A stretch of DNA of 61,561 nt from Prochlorococcus sp. AG-402-G22 (GCA_003217035.1 QCHV01000011.1:1-61561), one strand, 5' to 3'. Shown: positions 16,577 through 24,244, counted from the first letter of the stretch. The notes: generated by a model from the sequence alone, not told the origin. Made by a program: numbers and translations.

Positions 16577-16614
16577 TATAAGAAAGCAACTAGTATTTTA
16601 GATGCTTTCTTATA
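16577..16614 (-). other. 12-bp hairpin between pilA and the PilP-like gene
   Basis: TATAAGAAAGCA (16577-16588) and TGCTTTCTTATA (16603-16614) are perfectly complementary with a 14-nt loop. It lies between the pilA stop and the lipoprotein start, downstream of pilA on the same strand, and only a weak T-rich tract (TTATTT) follows. It probably acts as a partial terminator or mRNA stabiliser that raises pilin expression above the downstream gene. Confidence 0.6.
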
Positions 16615-16630
16615 AGACAGGCTTTAATAA

Positions 16631-17122
16631 TTACCAGATATAGCCACCTTTAACAGCTGTACAGGTAAGAGGAGTACCTTTACCAGCTTTTTTACCTGCA
16701 GCACATGTCTTGGTGACTCCACCAGTTAGTTCATCATATTCAATGGTGAATGTAGGTAAAGCGCCATTAGTGCTTGTAGCTACTGCGCCAAAACAATCTG
16801 TTTGGCCAGCTGCGGCAGCTACTCCATAGCCAGTGTATTCGCCAGTAAATGCTTGAACATTTACAAAAAGTGGTGTTGTGCCAGGATCATCTAGATAAGC
16901 CACTACGCATTCCTTGATTCCATTAACAATACCGTTCTTTACAGCTGAGATCTGAGCTTTAGATTGAACAGTAATGAAGTTTGGAATAGCTACTGCAGAT
17001 AGGATTGCAAGAACTGCAATAACAACAACTAGTTCCACTAATGAGAAGCCTTTTTGACCAGGCCTAGTGTGTAGAACTTTTTGAACTTCTGAACTCTTCA
17101 GGTATTCACGAAATAATGTCAT
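16631..17122 (-). CDS. pilA: major type IV pilin PilA
   Basis: The 163-residue prepilin has a 25-residue leader (MTLFREYLKSSEVQKVLHTR, then PGQKG) with cleavage G25|F26 and a mature start FSLVELVVVIAVLAILSAVA with Glu at +5, the canonical pilin helix. The globular head has four cysteines (KECVV, TDCFG, KTCAA, LTCTA), enough for two disulfides. Size and the position beside pilD and a downstream hairpin point to the main fibre subunit. The long basic leader is typical of cyanobacterial pilins. It is transcribed away from pilD, so the short intervening gap carries both promoters. Confidence 0.9.
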   Translation of the reverse strand: MTLFREYLKSSEVQKVLHTRPGQKGFSLVELVVVIAVLAILSAVAIPNFITVQSKAQISAVKNGIVNGIKECVVAYLDDPGTTPLFVNVQAFTGEYTGYGVAAAAGQTDCFGAVATSTNGALPTFTIEYDELTGGVTKTCAAGKKAGKGTPLTCTAVKGGYIW

Positions 17123-17208
17123 CTTACGAAGGCTTTAATAATAAAAACATAAGTAATATGATTGAAATAATCATTTATGTCAACAATTTAATTTTAGAAA
17201 TTTGATCA

Positions 17209-18009
17209 ATGTATATACCTACGTTTTTCTGCTTTATCTGTGGAGCTTGCTTTGGAAGCTTTCTTAATGTTCTTGTTTGGCGTTTGCCCAGGCAGGAATC
17301 TCCAATACTTCCAAGAAGTTATTGCCCTAGCTGCAAGGTTGGGATCTCAATATTTGACAACATACCAATTATCAGTTGGATACTTTTAAGGGGACAATGT
17401 AGATCTTGCAGAAATCCAATAAGTTTTACTTACCCTATTGTTGAATTATCCACAGCATTGTTATTTGTAGCTTGTAAATTTAATCACAATATTAATGGCC
17501 TTCTTTCTAACGACATTCTTTATCTTTTTGCTGGATGGATTTTTTTAACAGTAATATTATCTCTCTCGTTAGTAGATCTACAAACCCTTTGGTTGCCTCA
17601 AAGTCTTATTAGTACAGGCTATATTTTAGGCTTAATGTATATTTTAATCAAGTATTTATTTGTTGATTATAGTATAAACCTAATTTTAGATCATCTATTT
17701 GCAGGGTTTCTAAGCTATTTCTTTTTCGAAATAATACGTTTAATTGCTTTTAAATTACTATCTAAGGAAGCTCTTGGTAAAGGCGACTCAAAATTTATAT
17801 CTATGGTTGCAATTTGGCTTGGTTTGTCAAGCTCTTACTTATGTATTGTCTTTACTTTTGTTGCTTCAGCCATCTTTACACTAACTGCTATTTATTTTAG
17901 AAAATTACAATATGGTCAACAGTTTCCTTTGGGCCCTTTTATAGGGTCTTCTGCTTTTATTATTTGGATTCTTGGAGCGGAGAATATATTTGAATCATTA
18001 TTAAAGTGA
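17209..18009 (+). CDS. pilD: prepilin peptidase / N-methyltransferase PilD
   Basis: A 266-residue inner-membrane aspartyl protease. The N-terminal part shows FGSFLNVLVWRLPR and the zinc-type cysteines CPSC and CRSC (CxxC..CxxC, about residues 42-71) of the methylase domain. The active site aspartates lie in LVDLQTLWLP and in the GxGD motif GKGDSKF. About seven membrane helices follow the usual pattern. It removes the leader of PilA and the minor pilins and methylates the new N-terminus. The gene is alone on the plus strand, divergent from pilA and sharing the intergenic region. Confidence 0.95.
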   Translation: MYIPTFFCFICGACFGSFLNVLVWRLPRQESPILPRSYCPSCKVGISIFDNIPIISWILLRGQCRSCRNPISFTYPIVELSTALLFVACKFNHNINGLLSNDILYLFAGWIFLTVILSLSLVDLQTLWLPQSLISTGYILGLMYILIKYLFVDYSINLILDHLFAGFLSYFFFEIIRLIAFKLLSKEALGKGDSKFISMVAIWLGLSSSYLCIVFTFVASAIFTLTAIYFRKLQYGQQFPLGPFIGSSAFIIWILGAENIFESLLK

Positions 18010-18152
18010 TTTAGATTTTCTATTATGGATTTTGTAGGTTTTTTCAAATTGGCTAATAGTTGTTTTTAGCTTTTACTATTTATAAATAATTCATCTTGAT
18101 AGTTTATTTGTTTATTTAAGTGGTTCGAAACCATGAATTTAATAATACAAAG

Positions 18153-18179
18153 AAAAAGGCTCTCAAAAATGAGAGCCTT
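18153..18179 (-). terminator. Rho-independent terminator of the porin gene
   Basis: AAGGCTCTCA (18156-18165) and TGAGAGCCTT (18170-18179) form a 10-bp stem with a 4-nt loop. On the minus strand the second arm runs into a TTTTTCTTT tract. It lies 53 bp after the porin stop codon and is the clearest terminator in the window. Confidence 0.9.
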
Positions 18180-18231
18180 ATATTGAGGAGTATTTTCCTT
18201 CAGGATTTGAAGGTGAAATTTGGGTTGCTAG

Positions 18232-19587
18232 TTAGAACTTGAAGAAAGTTTCTACAGCTACACCAATTTCATCATCGCCAGCTGCGATTTCATTTGTGAA
18301 GAATCCAGGTTGGATAGAGATGCCGTCAGCAACTTCCCAGTTGTAGTAGATTTCCCACTTTTCTAGGTTGTTTGTTTCGTCATCTGTGGATTGGTAAGCA
18401 ACACTAAGTGTTCCTGGTCCAACTCCAACGTAGTCAGCACCAACAGTGATTGACTCGTTATCAGCTGCTCCTTCGTTGTCTTTGCTGTCAAAGCCAATGC
18501 TGAAGCTAGGCAGGTCTTCTGCTGGCTGCCAGTAAACACCATAACCCCAAGAGTCATAGTCGCCTAAAGTGCCATTCTCATCACCAGATGAAACTATGAC
18601 ACCGCCGCCCCAGGCGTCACCGTCATAACCAACTGATGCTGTCCATACGTCATCTCCTTCTCTGGTAAAGAGACCGTTTGTTGCGTCAGCACCGTCACCA
18701 CCAATAAAGGAAAGAGATGTATTCCAGTTATTAGAGAAGTAATAGGTTGCTGCAGCACCAGGACCTACTTCAGTTCCGCCAGTTGAATAAGGCTGGAAGC
18801 CGATGCGGAAAGCATCTGAGTAGGTGGAGAGAGTTGCTGAAATCACATCGTCCTGTTTCATTTTAGGACCAGCTGTGACTGTGAAGTCTCCTATAGGCCA
18901 GGTGTATTGAAGCTTGTCAATAGTCAGAGCCTGGTTTGTGGTTGTCTCAGCGCTGTCAAGATCTGCCAAAGGCATAGTTCCTGAATTACCAGCAATTATT
19001 CTGACGTCAAGTGAATCCTCTCCGGAATAACTTGTTGTCAAATCAATGCCGTAGGCATAGATAGAATGAAGTTTTTCACCAGATGACGAGCCATCAACAG
19101 CACCAAGACTGAATACAGCGTCACCTGACATCAAAGTTGTTGATGAGAATGCGCCAGCATCAAATTCATTGAGTCTGTACTCAAGACCATCTACGCGACC
19201 TTTAAGGATGGCCATTTCTGAGCCAAACTCATTGGTTAAGCGAGAAGCTTCAGAAGTTAAGCCTTGTCCGCTAGCCATTAGACCGCCGTCTAGACAAGCA
19301 TTAACTAATGCTGCAGCTTCAAAGCGAGTAAGTGCTTGACCAGATTTAAGGCTCTGGGTATAAGCATTATCTACACAACCATAGCTTTCACTAAGATTGA
19401 CAAGTGCTGTGTAGGCCCAGTCTCCTGGAACTACATCAGAAAATTGAGCTGTGGTTTCAAATAACTGTTGCTCTGAATCTGAATAGTTAGCAACATCATT
19501 TATGTTTACTTCAGCTGCGTTTGCAGCTAAAGGTGCTAACAGACCCAAGGCAGCAGGAGCCACCAGCAAACGCTGGAAAAGCTTCAT
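18232..19587 (-). CDS. som: outer-membrane porin with SLH domain (som type)
   Basis: A 451-residue cyanobacterial porin. Signal peptide (LLVAPAALGLLAPLAANAAE), then one S-layer-homology domain (about 45-105, FSDVVPGDWAYTALVNLSES with RFEAAALVNACLDGG) that anchors to cell-wall polymer, a short coiled-coil (LTNEFGSEMAILKGRVDGLE) and a C-terminal beta-barrel with repeated amphipathic strands ending in VAVETFFKF, the terminal aromatic residue of barrel proteins. These porins are the main outer-membrane channel of marine picocyanobacteria. The leader carries a Yfr1-like target (19594-19602) and a strong terminator follows, both signs of high, regulated expression. Confidence 0.92.
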   Translation of the reverse strand: MKLFQRLLVAPAALGLLAPLAANAAEVNINDVANYSDSEQQLFETTAQFSDVVPGDWAYTALVNLSESYGCVDNAYTQSLKSGQALTRFEAAALVNACLDGGLMASGQGLTSEASRLTNEFGSEMAILKGRVDGLEYRLNEFDAGAFSSTTLMSGDAVFSLGAVDGSSSGEKLHSIYAYGIDLTTSYSGEDSLDVRIIAGNSGTMPLADLDSAETTTNQALTIDKLQYTWPIGDFTVTAGPKMKQDDVISATLSTYSDAFRIGFQPYSTGGTEVGPGAAATYYFSNNWNTSLSFIGGDGADATNGLFTREGDDVWTASVGYDGDAWGGGVIVSSGDENGTLGDYDSWGYGVYWQPAEDLPSFSIGFDSKDNEGAADNESITVGADYVGVGPGTLSVAYQSTDDETNNLEKWEIYYNWEVADGISIQPGFFTNEIAAGDDEIGVAVETFFKF

Positions 19588-19593
19588 GTGGAT

Positions 19594-19602
19594 TCCTCAC
19601 AC
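19594..19602 (-). promoter_or_regulatory. predicted Yfr1 sRNA target over the porin ribosome-binding site
   Basis: Minus-strand GTGTGAGGA lies 6 nt before the porin ATG and contains the GAGGA Shine-Dalgarno. It is complementary to the ultraconserved Yfr1 core ACUCCUCACAC (9 consecutive pairs; one mismatch, then a further pair). Yfr1 is known to repress outer-membrane protein mRNAs in Prochlorococcus MED4 by such pairing. The Yfr1 gene itself is not in this window. Confidence 0.7.
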
Positions 19603-19852
19603 TAAGGACATATCAATTATAACTTCAAAAACACGAAAGTCTTGTATAAAAGTATACAGTTCAAAGAATGTCCAAAAATTTAGTGAGTCGCCTAATTAAT
19701 TCAGCTGCTGGCTTACAAAAATGAGTTAAAGACTGAGTAAGTTTACCTAGGACCAGTGACAAATATATTCAATAGTCAAAAAATTCAATGAATCTTACGC
19801 AGTTACCAAAAATTTAATATGGTTTGCATAGCAACAAGGTTAAGAGTAAGAG

Positions 19853-20038
19853 TTAGTCTTCTTCTTCTATAATCTTTCTAAGCTCATGCATTTTTTCTAA
19901 TTGGTCATAAATATTTTTCAAGTCGACATTAATTGATTCGGCAGATTGCAAACTATCAAGTGACTGCATGGTTTTAAGAAGATATTCTTTTGCTTCTACT
20001 ATTCGCCTACACTCCTGACTTCCAGCCTCGTAAGACAT
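19853..20038 (-). CDS. small helical protein of unknown function
   Basis: A 61-residue soluble protein, predicted almost entirely alpha-helical and acidic at the end (LRKIIEEED). Heptad-like spacing of Leu/Ile (LLKTMQSLDSLQSAESINVD) suggests a coiled-coil or helical hairpin. It has a single cysteine and no signal peptide. It lies between the porin leader and a tiny hydrophobic ORF, all on the minus strand but with gaps over 150 bp, so it is probably a single-gene transcript. Confidence 0.65.
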   Translation of the reverse strand: MSYEAGSQECRRIVEAKEYLLKTMQSLDSLQSAESINVDLKNIYDQLEKMHELRKIIEEED

Positions 20039-20198
20039 AATTAAAAAACGACTCGCTCTATTTTCTAGTAAGAAACAGTATTGAATGTATCATTAGTTAC
20101 AAATAGGAATGAATATTTGATTTATGGGGTTCATATTATTTGACAGAATTCAGCCCTAATCCACTGGCTATAGAGTTTTCCTTTTAAAAATTATTCTG

Positions 20199-20285
20199 CT
20201 AACCAACGGTTACGACAACCAGAAAAGTTGTACTCATAAGGATTAGACCAATTGCGGCCATTGCAGTTAGTAGAGAAATATGCAT
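20199..20285 (-). CDS. 28-residue hydrophobic peptide
   Basis: An ATG frame encodes MHISLLTAMAAIGLILMSTT followed by FLVVVTVG and TAG. The single membrane helix without charged residues resembles low-molecular-mass photosystem or cytochrome subunits in build, but I cannot match it to a named Psb, Psa or Pet protein. Coding status is supported only by the clean helix and isolated position in a 315-bp gap. Confidence 0.45.
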   Translation of the reverse strand: MHISLLTAMAAIGLILMSTTFLVVVTVG

Positions 20286-20353
20286 TGGAATTATAAAGAA
20301 ATTATTAATAAATATCACCTGATCGATCGACTTTGTCAACGTTTTGTTCTGAA

Positions 20354-20962
20354 TTAGTAATTTCTTATATTTATAGAAAAAAGCTTCCAGCTAATTAAAG
20401 CTTCTCTTTTCCATTTAGTAATAACTATCTTTTTTGAATTTTTTATGTCACTTTTCAATATGAAATTAAAAGGATCCTCGTAGTACATGATTATCTTAGT
20501 TTCTTTTCTTGGTTGTTTTTTGTGTTGAGAGGATCCATTTTGATAGAGGCTAGGTGCTAATGCTTTGTTAACCCTATCCTGTCTATTATTTAAGGAAGAA
20601 GAGAAAGTACCATTGTTTACTAAAAGATTTAGACCATTTGGATTTACGGTAGCTTCAATCATCAATTTACTTAAGCTAGTTATTACTGGTTTAAATATAA
20701 CCTTTTCAATTTGAGATATATTTCTCACAGAATACTGTTCCCTTAATACTTTAAGTACTTCTTTTTCAACTTCCTTTTGGATACTCTTTCGTACGGATGG
20801 GTAATTAATATATTTATTCGCTTTTAATATGTCCTTGTTATCTATAGCGTTTTTTAATGATAAAATTGAAAGGTAAGGCGTAATATATAAGTAGCCAGAA
20901 AATAGTAATAGAAGACTAATAATAGATAGACTTAAATTATTAAAGAGCCTTGTTCTACTCAT
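20354..20962 (-). CDS. DUF2939 family membrane-anchored protein
   Basis: The 202-residue protein has one N-terminal membrane helix (about 10-28, LSLSIISLLLLFSGYLYITPY) followed by a periplasmic or lumenal domain. The part GYLYITPYLSILSLKNAIDN, then ANKYINYPSVRKSIQKEVEK, matches the DUF2939 pattern (Y..P...L..L..AI...D...L..Y.D.P.LR.SL). The last 60 residues hold a basic Gln/Lys segment and a beta region (IIMYYEDPFNFILK, KKIVITKWKREALISWKL). Function unknown. It ends 68 bp from the tiny ORF at 20199-20285, downstream on the same strand. Confidence 0.6.
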   Translation of the reverse strand: MSRTRLFNNLSLSIISLLLLFSGYLYITPYLSILSLKNAIDNKDILKANKYINYPSVRKSIQKEVEKEVLKVLREQYSVRNISQIEKVIFKPVITSLSKLMIEATVNPNGLNLLVNNGTFSSSLNNRQDRVNKALAPSLYQNGSSQHKKQPRKETKIIMYYEDPFNFILKSDIKNSKKIVITKWKREALISWKLFSINIRNY

Positions 20963-20986
20963 TTTAGGTTAATTATACTACTTAGG

Positions 20987-21175
20987 TTATAAAATATCAT
21001 TATTTGATGTGCTTCTATATCTTAGTGCTTGCTGGACTTGTCCAGCTATATATGGGATGTGATCACTATACTTTTTCAACTCAATCCTTTGATTTAGGCT
21101 AACCTCTTCACCAATTCTAAGTTTATGAATTAGTGATTCAAGACGTTTTCTAGTCTCTGTAGTTAGAAGTCTCAA
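20987..21175 (-). CDS. small conserved-looking protein, function unknown
   Basis: A 62-residue soluble, basic, helical protein. Two helices (LLTTETRKRLESLIHKL and VSLNQRIELKKYSDHIPYI) are joined by a G-E turn, and the end is Gln/Arg rich (AGQVQQALRYRS). There is no signal or cysteine. The layout recalls small picocyanobacterial regulatory or adaptor proteins, but I cannot name one. It lies 24 bp upstream of the DUF2939 gene on the same strand, so the two may be co-transcribed. Confidence 0.65.
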   Translation of the reverse strand: MRLLTTETRKRLESLIHKLRIGEEVSLNQRIELKKYSDHIPYIAGQVQQALRYRSTSNNDIL

Positions 21176-21258
21176 ATGAATTATAGGAGCTATTACATAA
21201 TAGCGTCTTAAACTGGTCGTTTCAAGTTTTCGCTGTGCTCAGCTTTTTTGGCTAGTAA

Positions 21259-21642
21259 TTAATCCTTTGTTTCTCTTTCAAGTAGATATCTAGTTTGCAC
21301 TCCAATTTTATCTGGGACTTTTATCTTGCATGATTTGTCTAATTTTTCATTGCAGTCTTTAGTTGCTTTTTCAGTTTTCCAACTACATGCGACTTCGAAA
21401 CTGCTTGAATCTACAATTGTCCAACCTTCGTTTAGATAATCCTTGATAGTGTTTTGATTGCAGGAGATTGATACTTCTAAGGTCTCAGTTTCTTTTATGA
21501 CTACCTCTTTCGAGGCATCTTCCCCTGTCTGTGACTTTTTATACTTATCAATAAATTCTTTAAATGAATCCTTAAATTGGCAGCCACTTAATAAAAAGAT
21601 TACGGGTAGTAAAAGAACTAGCTTGAGTTTGTTTTTAATCAT
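21259..21642 (-). CDS. small lipoprotein of unknown function
   Basis: The 127-residue product has a lipoprotein signal (LVLLLPVIFLLSGC, lipobox LSGC, Cys about residue 21) and a charged linker (YKKSQTGEDASKEVVIKET). The following domain holds four further cysteines (SISCNQNT, VACSWK, KDCNEK, KSCKIK) likely paired in disulfides outside the cytoplasm. No enzymatic motif is visible. It should be anchored to the inner or outer membrane. It has its own gap on both sides and no clear operon partner. Confidence 0.7.
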   Translation of the reverse strand: MIKNKLKLVLLLPVIFLLSGCQFKDSFKEFIDKYKKSQTGEDASKEVVIKETETLEVSISCNQNTIKDYLNEGWTIVDSSSFEVACSWKTEKATKDCNEKLDKSCKIKVPDKIGVQTRYLLERETKD

Positions 21643-21731
21643 TTCGACTACTTTGCGATTAAACAGAATGATATTGACATGGAAAAATCATAGATGTTTT
21701 TATTTATAAATCCAGATTGGTTGAGGAGTAG

Positions 21732-21932
21732 TCACTTCTTTTTTGATTTTTTGGCTGACTTTGGGGCAACTACTGATAGAAGAGATTCCATGTCTGTCAT
21801 TAGCTGCTTAACCTCATCTGCTTCTGGCATTTTTAATTCGTCTGTTACAGCAAGGTGAATAGTCCTTAATTCAGATCTTAATTTCTTGAGGTGCTTTTTT
21901 ACCTCTTCTTTTTTTTCTTTTGCTGTTGCCAT
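21732..21932 (-). CDS. small basic coiled-coil protein
   Basis: I take the ATG at 21932 (MATAKEKKEEVKKHLKKLRS), giving 66 residues; a longer frame from 21998 adds an implausible hydrophobic start. The product is helical with alternating charges, LRTIHLAVTDELKMPEADEV, and ends in a poly-Lys tail (PKSAKKSKKK) resembling nucleic-acid-binding tails. Possibly a small DNA- or RNA-associated protein; no family recognised. Confidence 0.65.
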   Translation of the reverse strand: MATAKEKKEEVKKHLKKLRSELRTIHLAVTDELKMPEADEVKQLMTDMESLLSVVAPKSAKKSKKK

Positions 21933-22063
21933 CTTATAAATTGTTTTGATAAAAATTAATTTAGGTCGCTTAACCTTAACTAATGTAAAGCATATCACAT
22001 TATGAGTCTTATGCTAGAGAACAGAATTGATCTAGAATTACTAGTATTTACAGGAGGTATGCA

Positions 22064-22213
22064 TTGTTTAGGTTCCTAGGACTTGCCTATGAAAACTTAT
22101 GGGTACCTGTGTTTGGCAGGTGCTTAAATCTTTTTAGCTCACTAATAGAGAAAAAGAAGCAAGAGAAAAAACCTACTTATAAATTACCTGATTCATACAA
22201 AGGACGAAGCTAG
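22064..22213 (+). CDS. 49-residue protein with TTG start and good RBS
   Basis: The frame starts at TTG 22064, six bases after AGGAGG (22053-22058), and ends at TAG 22211-22213. It encodes MFRFLGLAYENLWVPVFGRC followed by a helical segment and the basic tail EKKKQEKKPTYKLPDSYKGR. The strong ribosome-binding site and the protein-like amphipathic start support real coding. The stop overlaps the end of the opposing gene 22210-22623 by 4 bp, the tight packing seen elsewhere in the window. Function unknown. Confidence 0.6.
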   Translation: MFRFLGLAYENLWVPVFGRCLNLFSSLIEKKKQEKKPTYKLPDSYKGRS

Positions 22214-22623
22214 AAATTATAGAGCTTAGGTTCAGTACCTCCCTTGCAATAATTGACTGCTTCGCTTATTGGAGATATAGAAGATGCACTTTTGGTTTTT
22301 AATACTTTTAAGGTCTGCCTTACGCATGTGTTTTCATTTTTAGATTGCTTGATTAATGGGTAAGTATAGATAGTAAGAATACTAATAAGACCAATTATCT
22401 TGTATGCATTAAAGTTGTCGCTGAAGTGACCTTTTGTTCTCTTCTGAATATTGAGCAGTTTTAGTAGTAATTTTTCTGGCAGGCCTATTTGAACAAAGAA
22501 TAATTCCACCCACCAAGGCAATCGCTCCCCTTTTGTTCGCTTAGATGAGACAGCTCTTTTTTTTGTCTTTACTTCCTTCTGAGTAGTATTGACTTCGATT
22601 TGACTAGTACTTTCGTCACTCAT
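22210..22623 (-). CDS. membrane protein of unknown function
   Basis: A 137-residue protein with a disordered, Lys/Thr-rich N-terminus (1-33), an amphipathic stretch (LPWWVELFFVQIGLPEKLLL), one membrane helix (about 73-90, YKIIGLISILTIYTYPLI) and a short C-terminal domain with two cysteines (ENTCVRQTL, AVNYCKGG). It appears restricted to cyanobacteria from its style, but I cannot identify it. It converges on the 22064-22213 ORF. Confidence 0.65.
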   Translation of the reverse strand: MSDESTSQIEVNTTQKEVKTKKRAVSSKRTKGERLPWWVELFFVQIGLPEKLLLKLLNIQKRTKGHFSDNFNAYKIIGLISILTIYTYPLIKQSKNENTCVRQTLKVLKTKSASSISPISEAVNYCKGGTEPKLYNF

Positions 22624-22785
22624 TTAAAAATCTAAGATTATTTAGAATATATCTTGAATTAGGAAGACTGGCCGGCAAGATCATGAATTTTTAACTTATA
22701 CCTTTGAATACCCCTACCCTCCTTGATAAGAATATTCTTGAATTTATCAATTTTTTATTGTAATGTTAAATAAAGACTTAGTTCT

Positions 22786-23055
22786 ATGGCAAAACGAAGG
22801 CGCAAGTTATCTAAGGATTATGAAAGTGAAATAGCTAAATCCTTAAAGGAGGTAGAACTTATACTTGCTAAAATAAATGATATTCGTGATGATGATATAA
22901 GAGAGGAGTACGTTATAGCTTTTCAGTCAGTCAAATTAAAAATAGCATATGTTAATACTAACTATAAAAACATAGGGTATGATGAGAATTCTGACACGCT
23001 TTTACTTTTGTATAAGGAGGCGATGAAAAAATTCTCTAACGAATATGAGATATAG
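22786..23055 (+). CDS. small cytoplasmic protein of unknown function
   Basis: The 89-residue protein starts with a very basic MAKRRRKLSKDYES, then is predicted helical with balanced charge (VELILAKINDIRDDDIREEY). There is no signal, cysteine or membrane helix. The basic N-terminus may bind nucleic acid. Seventeen bp separate it from the following secreted-protein gene in the same direction, so the two may share a transcript. Confidence 0.65.
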   Translation: MAKRRRKLSKDYESEIAKSLKEVELILAKINDIRDDDIREEYVIAFQSVKLKIAYVNTNYKNIGYDENSDTLLLLYKEAMKKFSNEYEI

Positions 23056-23072
23056 ATTTTATTTACCAATAC

Positions 23073-23471
23073 ATGAAGAATATCGCCTTTATTTTAGTAG
23101 TATGTTTATTACAAGCTTCCCGATTAAATGCTCATACTTATAAAGTAATCGAATATAATAAATATACTGACAAATATCAGACAATATCTAACTCATTTGG
23201 ATCAAATATTTATTTATCTCAAAGTCCCGATAATAAAGTAAAGCATAAGGTTTATGGTCCTATTAAATTAGATATTTCAAAAGTGCGTTCGTACAATAAT
23301 AAAATAATAGTTCCGACCTCAACTCCAAATGGAAAATTAATTTTTATAGCTATAAGTTGTTCTAAGCAGATGATTAATGTTACTGACTTGGCTATGAAAT
23401 GGAAGGGATGGGAATCCCCTTTTGAGGATTTTGAGAAAAGAATGATGAGCTATATATGTAGCATGAATTAA
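23073..23471 (+). CDS. small secreted protein of unknown function
   Basis: A 132-residue protein with a clean signal peptide (NIAFILVVCLLQASRLNA, cleavage about residue 20). The mature part begins HTYKVIEYNKYTDKY and is beta-rich, with two cysteines (ISCSKQM and the SYICSMN end) that may pair. Base composition is even more AT-rich than the flanking core genes. It follows the 22786-23055 gene by 17 bp. No family recognised. Confidence 0.65.
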   Translation: MKNIAFILVVCLLQASRLNAHTYKVIEYNKYTDKYQTISNSFGSNIYLSQSPDNKVKHKVYGPIKLDISKVRSYNNKIIVPTSTPNGKLIFIAISCSKQMINVTDLAMKWKGWESPFEDFEKRMMSYICSMN

Positions 23472-23508
23472 TATTGAAGACTATAAACAGATACCAATTT
23501 AGTTTAAC

Positions 23509-23736
23509 TTAACCTCTATATGGTTCTACCCTTATAGGAATAGGACCTGACTCAGTACTCCTTGTAGTAGTACCTGATTTGTTTAAAACATCAAATTCAC
23601 GAAGACACATTACTTGGCTTTTGCTTCTTTTGCAATAACGTATAATCTCTATTTTGTTTAATGCGTAGGTCGGATATAATTGAATCAAGAACAAACCTAT
23701 AGTTGACATTAAAAAGAATCTATATTTAGTATTCAT
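23509..23736 (-). CDS. short secreted protein of unknown function
   Basis: A 75-residue product with a signal peptide (FFLMSTIGLFLIQLYPTYA, cleavage near residue 25) leaving a ~50-residue basic mature peptide with two cysteines (IIRYCKRS and QVMCLREFD) close together, perhaps a disulfide loop, and a Pro/Arg tail (PIPIRVEPYRG). It converges on the 23073-23471 gene with a 37-bp gap. Small exported basic disulfide peptides include inhibitors and signal peptides, but no assignment is possible. Confidence 0.6.
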   Translation of the reverse strand: MNTKYRFFLMSTIGLFLIQLYPTYALNKIEIIRYCKRSKSQVMCLREFDVLNKSGTTTRSTESGPIPIRVEPYRG

Positions 23737-23827
23737 CTTTTATCAAATTTTTCTAAATCTTATCAGAACATCAAAATATTGCATAAATTTCTTTTTTGAC
23801 TAACATGACTAAACCTATTGATTTACT

Positions 23828-23953
23828 ATGGCAGAAAGCCTGCTAGACCTAGACCGAGCTATGGATGAACTCAAGGAGGAATTAATAAAAGATATGTTTG
23901 AAGATATAAGAAGAAAAATGGAATCCACCCTCAAAGAAGAGCCTGTCGAGTAA
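23828..23953 (+). CDS. 41-residue acidic helical protein
   Basis: This short frame starts at ATG 23828 (MAESLLDLDRAMDELKEELI) and continues as a single long charged helix to TAA 23951-23953. The amphipathic pattern and AAGGAGG-containing interior make it protein-like. There is no signal or membrane segment. It converges on the DUF2103-like gene. Function unknown. Confidence 0.5.
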   Translation: MAESLLDLDRAMDELKEELIKDMFEDIRRKMESTLKEEPVE

Positions 23954-23965
23954 TTTAACATTCCC

Positions 23966-24244
23966 TTAACTATTAAAAACTTCCAATATTTTTTTGCTTA
24001 GCTCATCTTTGTCTAAGCAAGTAATAATATATATTTCTTGGGCCATTACTCCTTTTCTAGCAACTAATTTAAATCCACCAACAGTAGGACGGGTAATTTT
24101 TAGCGTTAACTTTTCACTTTTAGCCCTTGTTTTACTTAACACTCCAGGCGTAATTGATTTTATGGCATCCGTTTTTACAAGCTTATTAAGTATCTTGATG
24201 ATTCCTTCTATATGCGTGCTGTGCGTTAGGATAAGTCTTCCCAT
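23966..24244 (-). CDS. DUF2103-like predicted metal-binding protein
   Basis: Starting at ATG 24244 (MGRLILTHSTHIEGIIKILN) the product has 92 residues; an upstream ATG at 24259 adds five. The sequence follows DUF2103: GRL.LTHST.I.G, then ITPGVLSKT, LKITRPTVGGFKLVARKGVM and QEIYIIT. The family is annotated as predicted metal-binding, though the ligands are not proven; the His in THSTHIEG is a candidate. Soluble and cytoplasmic. It is divergent from petN, with a 72-bp shared upstream region. Confidence 0.6.
   Translation of the reverse strand: MGRLILTHSTHIEGIIKILNKLVKTDAIKSITPGVLSKTRAKSEKLTLKITRPTVGGFKLVARKGVMAQEIYIITCLDKDELSKKILEVFNS

Noticed and set aside
18121-18133. TGGTTCGAAACCA, resembling a tRNA T-arm or attachment site
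   Set aside because: The flanking sequence does not extend the tRNA arm and no second copy or integrase is seen.
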